DNA of 64,000 nt from Cristatella mucedo (GCA_009760855.2 WPIO01000048.1:953501-1017500); one strand, 5' to 3'; shown: positions 33,476-64,000, counted from the first letter of the stretch. Program-made: numbers and translations. Notes: generated by a model from the sequence alone, not told the origin.

Positions 33476-33766
33476 CGACGTTACTTAGTTGTAGACTTTA
33501 CGTAAGAAGCAAAAACAGTCACGTTGGCGAGTTTCTATAACTCAAAGTATGCGTCGGTTTTTCTTACCCAATTGGGTCGAGATATGTACATCAGGCAACT
33601 ACACCACAAGGACTCGGATGAGGGCGCCATTAGGAGAAACGCGGTTGAAGGATAACTAAGTAGCCAAGTACTAGAGGCTAGCAACACCAGAACGGCGGCA
33701 AACAGGATTGAGCAAAGTCAGTTTAGCTTCGCAACAACAAAAAACCACGCATGCATGATCTGTTGT
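33476..33766. other. Unassigned stretch
   Basis: No gene or repeat is recognised. Confidence 0.25.
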
Positions 33767-34080
33767 CTAATAATAATCGTCATTATAACAATAATAATAG
33801 ATTTTTAAAGTACTCTCAGAGATTGAATCTCTTTCAACGCACTTTAGATGCTGTATCATCAAGCATAACAGCATTGCATCCGACATACACATGGTCAACG
33901 TGTAGATATGATTAGTATCAGCAGGCACGGTGTCGCCGTGCATTAGTAGACAAAGGACGCATAACAAGGACCCATTAATACTATTATTAGCAGGTGTGTT
34001 TTAAGTTTCCTTATGATAACGAACGGCCGTAACTACTCGAAGGTTTGAGGTTGGCTCACGAAAAAGGCCGGGGTCATACC
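33767..34080 (-). mobile_element. LINE-A 3' fragment, decayed
   Basis: An ATT-type tail followed by the GAGATTGAATCTCTTTCAAC block and the CACGGTGTCGCCGTGCAT region, comparable to 29299-29612. Confidence 0.75.
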
Positions 34081-34226
34081 GTCAGAGGAGAGCATTATTC
34101 CGCTCCTAACGTCGCTGGACTTTGCTGTGTATTAGCCTGGACAGATATGGCTTATAGGTTCATTTAACTCATTTATTTGGTTGAAACCTATCTCGGCTGA
34201 TGGCATTCTTGCGCTTGCCTACCCCA

Positions 34227-34402
34227 AAAAATCCTAGCTGATTTAACAGCCTCTTTTTGTATAGCGACAGAAGAGCCTTTACGGCTATCACAAACGCTTG
34301 CAGTGGCGATAAAGAATCGCCCACCTCAGGTACCGAACCCATTACATCGGGACCAAGGTCGTGAAAGCAACCGCCTCACCTAGTGTGCCATCACGGTTCA
34401 CC
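34227..34402 (-). mobile_element. SINE-A copy
   Basis: A full-length minus-strand copy. The B box is altered (GTACCGAACCC on the plus strand). Confidence 0.85.
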
Positions 34403-34632
34403 TACCCAGGCATTGGCCAGCCCACTCGCCAGTTCACATCTCTAGTCAGCTGGGTAGCTTTTAGCTATAGGTAATTTAGGACATAAATAAGACTCGCTGT
34501 CGGATTAGGTCAATCGCTCACTACGACTTAACTATTGGGTTCCCGAGGATCTGCGTGTTTAGATTCGCACCTCCCCCTCGTTACTGGAGGCGAAAAGAAT
34601 AAGGAGATAAAACCCACTGAAGAAAAATGCCC

Positions 34633-34669
34633 GCAAACGAGCAGCTACCAGTGAGAGCTGCTCGTTTGC
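34633..34669. repeat. 14-bp perfect inverted repeat
   Basis: GCAAACGAGCAGCT at 34633-34646 and its exact complement at 34656-34669 surround a 9-base loop. No terminator or transposon context is evident. Confidence 0.85.
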
Positions 34670-35206
34670 AGATGAGGGGGCGGGACAGGCTCCCCATGCA
34701 GCAAGCAAGAGCAGCTGAAAACACTCAGTTCTTATTACGAAAAAAAAGAATCTGGACAGTCACTTCAATGTCCCGTGAGAATGCAGGCTTACAGTTTTTC
34801 GAGGTATTGGGAAGCCGGGCAGGCAGGCCTCAAATGTTTGACTGACAACTGCAAACCAGGATTGGCTGCTCGACTGAGAGCAACCGCAGGATTCCAAGCA
34901 CGAACGCAATGAGCGGGATGAAATGCACGTTATCTTGCAAAGCCCGCGTCCTTCGCAAGGCCCGGGGGTTCAAGCCTTCGATAGGTTTTTTTTTTAGAAC
35001 GCCTCTGCCGATCGTCACTGCAAAACGAATAGGCAGCTTATTCGGCAGATTTCCTCTTGGTTTGCACAGATGGTATCGCTGAGGCTGGGAGCATTGGGTA
35101 ACGCCCTCGACGAGCCGGAGCAAGGCTCCTGCACGTCGGCTCACTCTGCTCTCGAGAACCGGCGGCCTAACATCGTCGGACGGTGGTGCACAACGACCAT
35201 GGTCAT

Positions 35207-35335
35207 CTTAGCTGATTTAATTGCCTCTTTTGTATAGCGACAGAAGAGCCTTATCGGCTATCACTACCGCTTGCAGTTGGCAATAACAATCACCCACCTG
35301 CAGGATTCGAACCCACGACCTTGGTCGCAAAGAGT
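35207..35335 (-). mobile_element. SINE-A copy, 5'-truncated
   Basis: The tail and B-box region are clear (GATTCGAACCC on the plus strand). The A-box head is missing or eroded. Confidence 0.8.
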
Positions 35336-36173
35336 GCACACGTTAGCTTCCCGGCTATCAGGCCCAGTACTACGTGGGCACAGAAAGCATTCGGCTCGGT
35401 AGGGGGATACCTCTGCCACTTGCTCTCCGAACACTCACGAGTGCTATTGAATGTAGTCGTCACGACGGACTTTGTGCTGCAGCCATTAATTTAACTTACA
35501 TTGTTTATTTTATTTATTTATCATATGTTTATTATATCATACTTATTTATAATATGCATATTTATTTCTACCGATGACCTACGAGCCAAGCAGCATTTAC
35601 CGAGAAAAGCTGCACAGTACGATACTGCAATGGAAATACCAAGTAGCCATCCGTGCCTAATTCTTCAGATGGCCGGCTGCTATTGTTTAGCCACATGGGA
35701 ACACGCTCGCCGAGGCCAGCACACGAGGATGCTTACAGGTAAGCTAGAGGCGAAACAAGCTGAGCTCGGCAGCTCGGACTGTACAGGATCGAGCTACTGC
35801 CCCTTGCGCCTGCAGCTGACTTTCTCCTAAGCTGCTGAAGAACTGCTCACGGCTAGCAAGACGTGAGCTCAACTACAGGCAACAGACCGCAAGTGCAGCA
35901 GAGTCCCTGCACGAACGAGCAGTTTTCAGCCACCTCAGGCTATCTGGCAGCCAAGCGAAGCCAGAATCAGCAGCTGAGTTATGGCTGCCGCCACGATAAA
36001 CCAGTTCGCTCATCCAAGGCTGACATATCAGGATGACAACGGCTTCGTCCGAAGCATTGCTTTCGGCATCGCTACCGAAGACTTTGCTCCTGGCACTGGA
36101 TAGAGTCGAACCTCAAGCCCCGAACGTTTAATCAAGCCTGCCCAGCTCCCCAAGAAGCCACTAAAACAGCGAC
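35336..36173. other. Intergenic stretch downstream of MGAT2
   Basis: An AT-rich patch lies at 35495-35565. No gene or recognised repeat is seen. Confidence 0.3.
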
Positions 36174-36179
36174 TTTATT
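36174..36179 (-). terminator. Possible MGAT2 poly(A) signal
   Basis: AATAAA on the minus strand, about 490 bases after the MGAT2 stop. It is the nearest canonical signal I found, and its use is inferred. Confidence 0.4.
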
Positions 36180-36665
36180 AGCATGTTGTGCACCGACAGA
36201 CAAACAGTAAGACAATCCAAGCCAGTGCACGATCTGCATCAGCAGCACATCGACCTCAGGTCCGCCAATCACACGGCAGCTTTCTGACTATCGAACGGCC
36301 TGCAGTGGTCAAACAGTGAGACCTCGAATACGCGACTGGGCGCAGATGATGCGCAGCGCCGGGGTGAGGTCCGACGTGCAGGGACGGACGTAAGCTCGGA
36401 TCCCTGCTCACTTTTCCAGGCAATTACGCTCGAGGGAAGGATGTTCAAAATGAGTATAAAAGCCAGCACCACGACGGACGTAAAGATTCCAGCTCAAGAA
36501 TAAGAACTGACCCACCCTGGCGAGTCCATACGTGGGCACGATTGTGAACGAAATAATCGTTTTTTCTTTTTGAGGTGTGCAAGCAGAACCCAAGAGGCAG
36601 CACAGCTGAATCGGGCCGGTGTGCAAAAAACGCCGGCAACCATCCGTCCCCAAGTTCCAGTCCCC

Positions 36666-56581
<19,916 letters not shown>

Positions 56582-56667
56582 CCGTAGGAATGTCGGAAGC
56601 ACGTGAAAGCACTCGGTTCAAGACAAACTTCACTTTCACTAGCAGTACACCCGTAAGATGTCCACCG

Positions 56668-56672
56668 CCAAT
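56668..56672 (-). promoter_or_regulatory. Inverted CCAAT (Y-box-like) upstream of MGAT2
   Basis: The minus strand reads GATTGGCGG about 90 bases before the start ATG. It may bind NF-Y-type factors or lie in the 5' leader. Inferred only. Confidence 0.25.
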
Positions 56673-56693
56673 CAACGTCCAAGTATGCCTGTG

Positions 56694-56695
<2 letters not shown>

Positions 56696-56754
<59 letters not shown>
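56696..56754. repeat. (CAG)n repeat upstream of MGAT2
   Basis: Nearly 20 uninterrupted CAG units (CUG in an MGAT2-sense transcript), 115-173 bases before the ATG, in the presumed 5' leader or core promoter. Confidence 0.97.
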
Positions 56755-56755
<1 letters not shown>

Positions 56756-56827
56756 CATAAATTAAAGATTCGAATGAAACAGGAATCTCAGCTTTTCACA
56801 GGACTATAAACAGAAATATTTACAAAA

Positions 56828-56990
56828 ATATAATTCATTTGTATAGCACCTTAAGAAAACGTAATATCTATTCAGGCACTTTGCATATGCCACGGGGCTC
56901 GAGCCCCCCCCCCCCCCCCCGATTTGGACTGGCACACACATTCACCTTGACCTTGGTCATGTGAGCACCTTAACCATAGGGTCAAACCAG
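56828..56990 (-). mobile_element. SINE-B copy
   Basis: On the minus strand it has the A-box-like GGTTAAGGTGCTC, a B-box area expanded into a C homopolymer (56905-56920) and a tail GGTGCTATACAAATGAATTA. It lies just upstream of MGAT2. Confidence 0.75.
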
Positions 56991-57892
56991 CGCTGAGCAC
57001 CGAAACTCATGCTCTTAACAAGGAGGGGCACCGACAACAAGCTAATAGCACGGCAAACGTACATGATACAATGTACTAAAAGTGCAATGAGCAAGACAAA
57101 GCAGAAGCACCACTATCCAATTGATGGAGTCATGCTTGAGGTTGGAAATACAGGTTTCTACAACAAGGCTAGAATGCAGCAGAAAAACTGCATCCATTAT
57201 TTGAGAGCAAGCTGCTCATACCATACACATGATTGAGGGGTTCAAGCCATCATATAGCAACCAAAATGTAGCGTTAAAACCTGCCCCATCTCCCTGACCA
57301 GAGTGAATAATCAACTGAGCATATACATACAGATTATGTGCATTATTGAGGAATGCATAGCGTAGGTTTGGGCTGTGCAAAATGCCAGAGAACCTGGCAC
57401 TAAACTGTGCAAGCTCCGGGCCAATGATGTAACCGCACCAGCGTGTGGGTATGTGTGAGTGCACGCGTGTGTGCCATGGAAGAAGACGTGGAGACATAGA
57501 GCGGAAGGGTGGAGGAAAAACTTAAGCAGTAACCCTGCCACCACATGTTTCAACCTGCTTAGCTCACTGCCTATGGCAAAAAACCACCGCCAGTGCGTAC
57601 TCTCTGACCTGCTCTGGTGGCAAAGACAAACAGTGCACATACCAGTTGGCGGCATCGGGGGGGGAGCTATTAAGCGGCAACCGGTCGAAGACCTACACCG
57701 CTTGCAAGTGAATGATCCTGTTCGGGTCATGCTACTAAGTACAAATGCTCATCACCACCCAACAATAAGTAAGAATAGCGTGAGAAACGCATCTGTGATG
57801 CAGGTGCTGTCTTCTTATAGAAAATCTGGCTTTATTCTATTGTCATCGGTGTGAGGTTGTTCTCGGCTTGCCACTCCACCTGAACTTTAACA
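56991..57892. other. Unassigned stretch
   Basis: Several 75-140 codon frames on both strands, none with recognised motifs. Confidence 0.25.
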
Positions 57893-57896
57893 GATG

Positions 57897-58226
57897 AATA
57901 TGAAAATGATGCCGACGAGAGGAGCGCCAACCAATGGCCAAGTGAATGGCCCTGAATTGCCGAGATTCCAGGCGCCAGATGCTTACAGCTCGAGCAGTTT
58001 AGCGCTGATCCATTTGCCAGCGCGCCATTGTAACTGTGTGATCGAACCACCGTCACAGCTCGAAGCCTACATGAACACTCCACGGGGACACCCAACCCGA
58101 ATCACTCAAGAACTGTTGGAGTATGAAGCAAATGAGCAAATTAATCAATACCGAACAAGGTCCAGCCTTAAAAAATACTCAAAGCTAGCGGGACCTTTAT
58201 TTCAAGGGATTATTGGCTTGATTTGA
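57897..58226 (+). CDS. Hypothetical 109-codon ORF, possible last exon
   Basis: It follows an AACAG acceptor-like site and ends TGA at 58226, with AATAAA at 58319-58324. The product is hydrophilic with a likely helix (ITQELLEYEANEQINQYR). No family is recognised and no upstream exon was found. Confidence 0.25.
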   Translation, partial: NMKMMPTRGAPTNGQVNGPELPRFQAPDAYSSSSLALIHLPARHCNCVIEPPSQLEAYMNTPRGHPTRITQELLEYEANEQINQYRTRSSLKKYSKLAGPLFQGIIGLI

Positions 58227-58535
58227 CTCAAGACGACGCCGGCAGCAGGAGACCGGCGTAGTTCCCAAGGGGGGATTATTGTAAGCATGATGAAACAAGG
58301 TTTTTGTAGGAAGAAAATAATAAAACTAATCGCAGCAGATACCAAAAATCTGCAGTTCCTTATTAGAGAGCGACCTTCAACAGTTATTACCTGGCAGCCA
58401 CGGGACTAGGTATCCACGCACGTAGGCCGAGTTCCTAGGGAAATTGATGATACCGTGGCATTACTATAAAGTGTGTATAATGGAATCGCTGAAAGTACAC
58501 GAACCCCTAGCTCGCCGAAAAAACACTTTAACTGC

Positions 58536-58848
58536 TCAACCCAGTAGCCATTGAATCTGCTCATTTCTCTGAGAAGTGATTAACTCCAGCTTTGACATGT
58601 GAAGGTCGCGGCGTAGTTGGATTAACGCCTGTTCAGCGGTCTGCACCACCGATGCATACTCAGAGGAAGTCGAGAGCGGAAGTAGTCCGTAATATGGGCA
58701 GAGCTCCTCTAGAGCTTTGCTTGGTCGGCTGTATCAACAAGGGGCCAATAAGTTGAGAGATTCTCCTTGGCACGCTTGGCTCCTCCCCCAATCTGCTGTG
58801 ACGCACGATGACATAGTAGCCCTTATCGATGGGAAATCTGTCCAAAAT
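58536..58848 (-). CDS. Last two exons of an unidentified minus-strand gene
   Basis: Join 58848-58807 and 58728-58536. A 42-base exon (acceptor TTTCCCCGCAG, donor GTGCGT) encodes FWTDFPSIRATMSS. After a 78-base intron with acceptor GATACAG, the last exon encodes RPSKALEELCPYYGLLPLST, SSEYASVVQTAEQALIQLRR and DLHMSKLELITSQRNEQIQW, then LLG and a stop. The phases agree (2 and 2). The C-terminal part looks like an amphipathic or coiled-coil helix. Upstream exons were not found and the family is not recognised. Confidence 0.5.
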
Positions 58849-58931
58849 CTGCGGGGAAAGTCTGCCGTGTAAACGCTGCTTAAGGACAGCGCAGTCTATC
58901 TACAGCAAAAAGCATGAGCCGCGGGATTATT

Positions 58932-59600
58932 TAATAGTAATAATACATCTGATATAGCGCCCTCAGAGAACTTTCTAGGCATTTTACATTTCCTGCAAAG
59001 GAAGCATGGTCGAATGGGTCAGTGTTAGCGTACTCAATGACAACTAGCATAACATGGTTAGGAGTGACATGCACATGGTTAGCATGCAAATATGGTTAGT
59101 GGCAGCATGCACAGTGTCAGCACGCATAGGCACATAACGGTGGAATCACAGGGACCCACTAAATGCTGTCATAAATCGATGCATTCTTAGTTTCCTTTTA
59201 AATATGGTCAAGTCAGAGGATGTCGCGATGAAGTCGGAAGTGAGTTCCCGGCTTTAGGAGCATAGGAACTAAGGCATAGCCTCCAAAGGATTTTTGAGGT
59301 TCGTACGACGTATAAGTACATGATTCAATTCCAAAAAGCGGGTGGTACGTTGCTTAGCGTGGTGAGGGAGTAGATCTGACAGATAGGCTGGAGCCAAAGA
59401 GTGAAAGGACCTGAAGGTGAGTGACGAAACCTTGAAGTCGATACGTTGCTTGACTTGGAGCCAGTGCAGGTCGGCGAGAAGTGGTGTAATGTAGTAACTG
59501 CGACGCTCACGATAGACCAGGCAGCTAGCAGCCGAGTTTTTCACCAGCTGTACGCGCCTAATTGCACATATTTGCCGCGGTGGAAGAATGGCTGTTGGAT
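58932..59600 (-). mobile_element. LINE-A 3' fragment
   Basis: An ATT-type tail, the CCCTCAGAGAACTTTCTAGG block, CACAGTGTCAGCACGC, then the C-terminal reverse-transcriptase part with broken frame. Confidence 0.88.
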
Positions 59601-59751
59601 GGATAGACAAATTCGGCTTCACGGGCTTATAAAGTATACAATTTTCAAACTACTCAGGTGAATCCCGTTATAACTGGTCGACGGGACCACGATCACAATT
59701 TTATGCCTTTTACATTATCCAAAGCCCAAAAAAACTTCTGTCTAAAGAGAA

Positions 59752-59850
59752 AAGCAGCTTCAGCAAATGTAAAGTTCCTAGAGAGATATTAAGCTCTCCG
59801 AGGGCGCTATAGGAAATGTAATATTATTATTCTAATTATTATTATTCTGG
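59752..59850 (+). mobile_element. LINE-A 3' tail fragment
   Basis: Only the terminal block (AGCAAATGTAAAG-like, GAGATATTAAGCTCTCCGAG) and the ATT repeat tail remain. Confidence 0.75.
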
Positions 59851-59878
59851 CTCATATACGTACTGTATACACCCGCAG

Positions 59879-60042
59879 TAGCCTTGGCCAGGGACAAGGC
59901 TGTAGAGGTAATTGGCGACGAGGAAAAACTTTCGCCTTTGCGCTCCATAGCTATCCATCCTCACCCTTCGAACTTCTTCGGCGAAAAGACTCGGCTGCAT
60001 GCTGCCTGGGACCCACAGCGTGCTTGCTCTGTCCAGTGCTAA
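59879..60042 (+). CDS. Possible plus-strand terminal exon
   Basis: After a CCCGCAG acceptor, a 164-base frame (phase 1 in) encodes ALARDKAVEVIGDEEKLSPL, RSIAIHPHPSNFFGEKTRLH and AAWDPQRACSVQC, then a stop. AATAAA follows at 60161-60166. The composition looks like real protein, but the family and upstream exons are unknown. Confidence 0.3.
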
Positions 60043-60721
60043 AAAACTTGAATTTCAGCTTGTCTTGAGATATTGAAAGATTTCCACCGTTATCGTACTG
60101 ACGGGCTCAATCATTGTATACAAGAGGCGTAGCAATACTATCGGATTTATAGAATTATCAAATAAATGACCAGAGGAATAAAAAAGAGTCAATCCTGAAC
60201 CATGTCGCCAAGGGCTACGAAATGCAACTAGAAATGTGATACGGGTAGGGCAAAAAACTTAATCACTCACTTATTAGTTGGTTCAGAGTCCATGATTACT
60301 TCTATTTTTCCGATATGTCAGTGAAGTAAACTACGTTTATTACGCAATCAAGATGGCGTCATTCTGTGTAGCGTCGGAAATATGGGATGGCTCCTCTTAA
60401 GTGTATGTTCTAAGTTTTTTGTGCCATTGGCTCCAGAAAAATCTTCAGATAATAAAATTCCTTTCCAGTACATTGCTTCACCGTCATATCGAGTTATGGA
60501 CGGGGAGAGGGCGAGCGCACGGAGGTAGAGGCTGGGGTGGCGCCTCTTGTGCGGCGCCACCCGCAACGATTGTTTAGCGGCGGCCGAGTCTCAGTTCTGC
60601 CTGCACTTTCGTTATAGATATTCAGACTCCCAAAATGAGGAAAAGGTATTTTTTAAGAGGGGCTAAAATTATTATTATCGCATCATTATGTAATTACAGC
60701 ATCGGAGTATATCCGTAGCTA
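60043..60721. other. Unassigned stretch
   Basis: A 72-codon minus-strand frame at 60348-60566 has no recognised motif. No other feature is seen. Confidence 0.25.
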
Positions 60722-60870
60722 TACATAGTTGTATAGCGCCGGAGGAGAACTTTATCTTTATTCAGGCGCTATACATATAACCCAGGGCTCGAGTCCACAC
60801 CGCGGTCATGAAATACATTAACCTTGACCTTAGTTGGGGCGAGCACCTCAACCACTGTGCTAAACAAGTT
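60722..60870 (-). mobile_element. SINE-B copy
   Basis: Sense order on the minus strand: TGGTTGAGGTGCTCGCCCC head, GGACTCGAGCCC B box, then TATAGCGCCTGAATAAAGAT and TAAAGTTCTC, ending GGCGCTATACAACTATG. This tail closely parallels the LINE-A 3' end. Confidence 0.8.
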
Positions 60871-61382
60871 TGCTTCCAGCAAAGGCCATGCTTTTTTTCT
60901 TTTAGAAGAAGCCGAAGAATGGTTTCGGATTGGTCGCTCAAGCACGGGACCCCAGTGAGGCCGAATAAGCAGCGGGGTAATATCTATTTTAGCCCCTCCG
61001 CACGAAAGCCTGACAGATCTCTCCGATGGCCGCAGTGACACCAGTGATGGAGCCACCACCAGGCTTAGGAATGTAGTGTAACGAATCACTGAATACGGGA
61101 TAAACGAACGAACTTGGCGGCTCTAGAGGCGGCTCTCGAGCCGCGGATTCAGCGTGAGCTCCTCGAGAGTAGACTTTTCCCACCTTTTCCCGGACGAGAC
61201 TTCGCCGCGGGAACTGCGGCTAGAGCACCTCGCTGACCACAGCACCAGCTTCCCCGCGGGCGGGCGGGGGTAGGCTATCAGTTTACCGAGAGCGTACCCT
61301 TGCTTTAGAGTTGCCTCTTCTTTTTTCACTGGTTTCCAGAGGCCTGCCGAGCGGCGCGCGCGCTCTCAGGCTTTCCATGCAG
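60871..61382. other. Unassigned stretch
   Basis: CpG-rich between about 61120 and 61270. No gene is supported. Confidence 0.25.
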
Positions 61383-61489
61383 CGAAGTGGGCGATCGTTT
61401 TGTCGCAGCTGCATGCGGTGGTGATAGCCGTAAGAGGCTCTTCTGTCGCTATACAAAAAGAGGCTGCCAAATCAGCTAGTACTTTTTTC
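61383..61489 (+). mobile_element. SINE-A copy, 5'-truncated
   Basis: Only the part after the B box remains: GGTGATAGCCGTAAGAGGCT, CGCTATACAAAAAGAGGCTG and the end of the element. Confidence 0.85.
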
Positions 61490-62606
61490 CTGAGCAGATT
61501 TTGAAGAAAATTTCTCGACCTTGCACCCATCCGGCCGAGGTGGAGGCTTAGCCCACCACCGATTCCAAGCTTTTGCGTGGCAGGCCCAATCAGCACCGTT
61601 TACAAAAATGGAAAGCCTTCTTCTCGAGAAGCGTTACGAACCTGCTGCCAAGGGCGCGGAGAGCCCGGGAAACTCTTTATACACTCTAAAAATTGGAATG
61701 AATGAAGGTTCCGCGCTCAAGGCAAACTCTCAGAACCTTCTCTGCCCGAAAATCTATCCTCTAGATCCAACCATCTTAATGCGTGCGCCCCAATAGAGGG
61801 TGAGCCACGATTTTGTGAAAAGGGTCACACCTCGATCCTGAAATGCGTCGCTCAAGGTCAGGGCCTTCGAAGCCTAATCTGCCGGAAGGGCTCTTTAACC
61901 TGTAATAAAGTTGCTATTTTAAATGACTGTTACTTTAATTGTTCTCTTTAACTGCAAGTTAAACAGACTGTTACTTTAATTGTTCTCTTTAACTTCTAGT
62001 TCAACTCTTTAAATTTTTTATAAGAGCTGGAAATTCCATGACGAACGCACGCCAACCCGGAGCCTCTTTGATCTTTCCAAGCGGAAGTCGTCTGCTGTTC
62101 CCATCTGGAGAGACTGAAGGTAAGGCCTCCTATTGGGCGGGTGTCGTCAGACTAATACGACTCTCCCGTTAAAAACTCGAGGCTCCGTCGACCGTCGCTG
62201 CCCTGAGCAAGCGCGCCGAAGGCGCCGCCTCCTCGGCAGGTGGCCGCCCTCTGCGGGCGGCTTCCGCTAAGCAGGCTAGCTCGCACGCACCGAGCCTCTC
62301 CCGTCCACCCGCGAAGTCTTTCAGCGCCGCCCCCTGCTCGCGGGCTTTTGGGGGCGGGGCTGGGGTTGGAGGTGAGGCTAGCGGCGCAATCCGTGTGTAA
62401 CTCATTCGGCCCCACCACCGCTGACGCGCGGCTGAGCAACCGGGAACGACGTGGCTGAATTTTAATTTCCTGCGGCGGCTTGCTTTAGCGACGTTAAATG
62501 TAAAGACGTTAAAAATTAAAGAGCAGCGGACCCAGCCGCCAAGCTCATACTGCAGCAGAACTGCCCCAGAGTGGTGGCTCTCACCCAGCCCCACACGCTT
62601 GCAATG
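61490..62606. other. Unassigned stretch
   Basis: A 33-bp-scale repeat of TGTTACTTTAATTGTTCTCT occurs twice near 61928 and 61971. A CpG-rich block lies at 62160-62460. No gene is supported. Confidence 0.25.
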
Positions 62607-62693
62607 GGCAAGAAAGGATTGCCTACAGCAGGACCCGAACCTGCTCCGCTAGGCTCGCGGAGTTGGAATATCTTTAGTCAACTCGCAACGCCC
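62607..62693 (-). pseudogene. tRNA-like sequence with long variable arm
   Basis: On the minus strand, a 5-bp T stem (GCAGG-TTCGGGT-CCTGC) with a perfect B box is preceded by a 6-bp variable-arm stem (CTCCGC/GCGGAG), a Leu/Ser-type architecture. The acceptor stem does not pair and the anticodon stem is disturbed, so this is a tRNA relic or the head of another SINE, not a working tRNA gene. Confidence 0.5.
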
Positions 62694-63339
62694 CCTCCCG
62701 TACTGCCAGTTTGAAGAGCCTGAAGCAAGCTGTGCGCTTAAGGCTACCCACTCAGCGGCAGGCCTTCCAAGACGCACGCGAAGTGATTTCTCTCTTTGCC
62801 GCCTCTAGAAATGTGAGCTTTCCCTTGAAATAAAAGAGACATCCCCCCCTAGAAACCGTCATTGGACTTGGATTCCGAATGAGCACGTCTGTCTCGCAGC
62901 CTTTGCACTGCCTCAGCCTTAGCCCGCTCCTAACGAAAATCGAAACGAGCGGTCGGTTTGTATATTGCTAGGCTTAAAAATAGGCAGCATCTCGGCGGCT
63001 ATATATTAGAAGCAGACGCTGGCGCGTTCTTTCAAAAGGGGATAGCGCACCTGTTAACTCCTCGAAGGTAGCTCAATTCTGGGTCTCTTCGCTCTCTTCC
63101 TGCGACTCACCTATTTGAATCGTCGCCCTTTGTCGGGTTTCCCATCGAACCACTCGCGTCTCTGACTCTGCTCAATTTCGCGCTCGTTTTTGCCTCAGAC
63201 CAACCCAATACCCTACCCAGACCGATGTTGCAGTTCCAGTGCGCCCTCAGCCTGGAATGTTCTTCCGATTTTCTTACAATATCCACGACTCTAAGAAAGC
63301 GAAACTAAACATCAACACGTTCCGAAAAACCCGACAGCC

Positions 63340-63653
63340 ACCAAGGATCTAGTATCTTTGTATAAGAGTGCCCGAATTGTTTCGCATCCGTTAAGCAGAC
63401 GAACTTGACTACGGAGCAGATCTGATCATGCGATAAAAAGTCACATTGGAGCCGGACACCCAGATTTCATGCAGCCGCAAAATAATATGCGCTGGGCCGA
63501 GCTTATTATGAGGGCTATGCTTTCCAGAGTCTGAGTAACACGGGTTTTCCATAGCTAGCAAGTTTAATCGTAATTAAATTTGGAAAATTTGAAATTTTTA
63601 GAAATTTTGCTGCCATGCACGTATGAATATCGGCAGTATTTGCTACAATGGAC

Positions 63654-63745
<92 letters not shown>

Positions 63746-63850
63746 AAAGTGCTTTAATGGCGGGTGGGGAAGAGTTGAAGCACAGGCATGTTATACTTCA
63801 TCTGCATAAAAATAGAAGCATGTTGTGAATGACGATTGTAACTGCGCGAG
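63340..63850 (-). mobile_element. LINE-A fragment, decayed
   Basis: It follows the LINE-A internal order (equivalent to 30400-30800), with a (GA)n expansion inside. Confidence 0.7.
63655..63742. repeat. (GA)n microsatellite
   Basis: About 44 GA units inside a decayed LINE-A copy. Confidence 0.96.
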
Positions 63851-64000
63851 GGAGAGTAATAAATCACAAGGAACTGGCGATCGGTTTTCGGGGGGGGGGA
63901 ATAAAGATGGGAGTACTTGGTAAAAAGAAAAGCTTGAACAGCTAAAGCAGCTCAGGACCCTCAAGAGAACAGCTCTGAAGGATCCTCTGATCTCGACTCT

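Noticed and set aside
62607-62693. Functional tRNA-Leu/Ser gene
   Set aside because: The acceptor stem does not pair and the anticodon stem is disrupted.

Overview
This is a window of nuclear DNA from an animal, most likely an invertebrate. It has spliced genes with short exons and GT-AG introns, many long GA, GT and CAG microsatellites, many decayed LINEs of the L2/CR1 type, tRNA-derived SINEs and DNA transposons. The species cannot be fixed from the sequence. The clear MGAT2 orthologue has seven introns, whereas the vertebrate gene is intronless, which argues against a vertebrate. Almost all long open frames are shadows of repeats or microsatellites; the real genes lie in small exons that had to be assembled by splice sites and phase.

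Region 1 (about 1-15.5 kb, minus strand): eight exon candidates with fully compatible splice phases form part of a gene. Its central exons resemble the C-terminal anchor region of the ABLIM/dematin actin-binding family. The last three exons are not recognised, and neither LIM domains nor a villin headpiece was found. An 80-bp hairpin with 30-bp perfect arms sits just upstream of one acceptor. Repeats here include a SINE split by a 5'-inverted LINE.

Region 2 (about 9-36 kb): mainly repeats and unassigned DNA. It holds two LINE open frames with intact reverse-transcriptase motifs (12.3-14.1 and 29.9-31.1 kb), a 187-bp hAT element closely resembling the horizontally transferred SPIN families (14.76 kb), an unidentified 231-codon ORF and two CpG-dense, promoter-like stretches (27.8-29.05 and 32.57-32.93 kb).

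Region 3 (36.2-56.75 kb, minus strand): the whole MGAT2 gene. It encodes the Golgi enzyme N-acetylglucosaminyltransferase II, which adds the second GlcNAc branch during N-glycan maturation. Eight exons splice to a 512-residue type II membrane protein. Intron 7 is 10 kb long, appears to use a GC donor, and is filled with microsatellites, LINEs and a dead Tc1/mariner copy. A run of about 20 CAG units lies just upstream of the start.

Region 4 (57-64 kb): last exons of an unidentified minus-strand gene (58.5-58.85 kb), a possible plus-strand terminal exon (59.88-60.04 kb), and more LINE, SINE and microsatellite sequence.

The repeats fall into two LINE families, called here LINE-A (ATT-tailed) and LINE-B (ATTAC-tailed), and two tRNA-derived SINE families. 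One SINE family carries a 3' end that resembles the LINE-A tail, which suggests it is mobilised by LINE-A.
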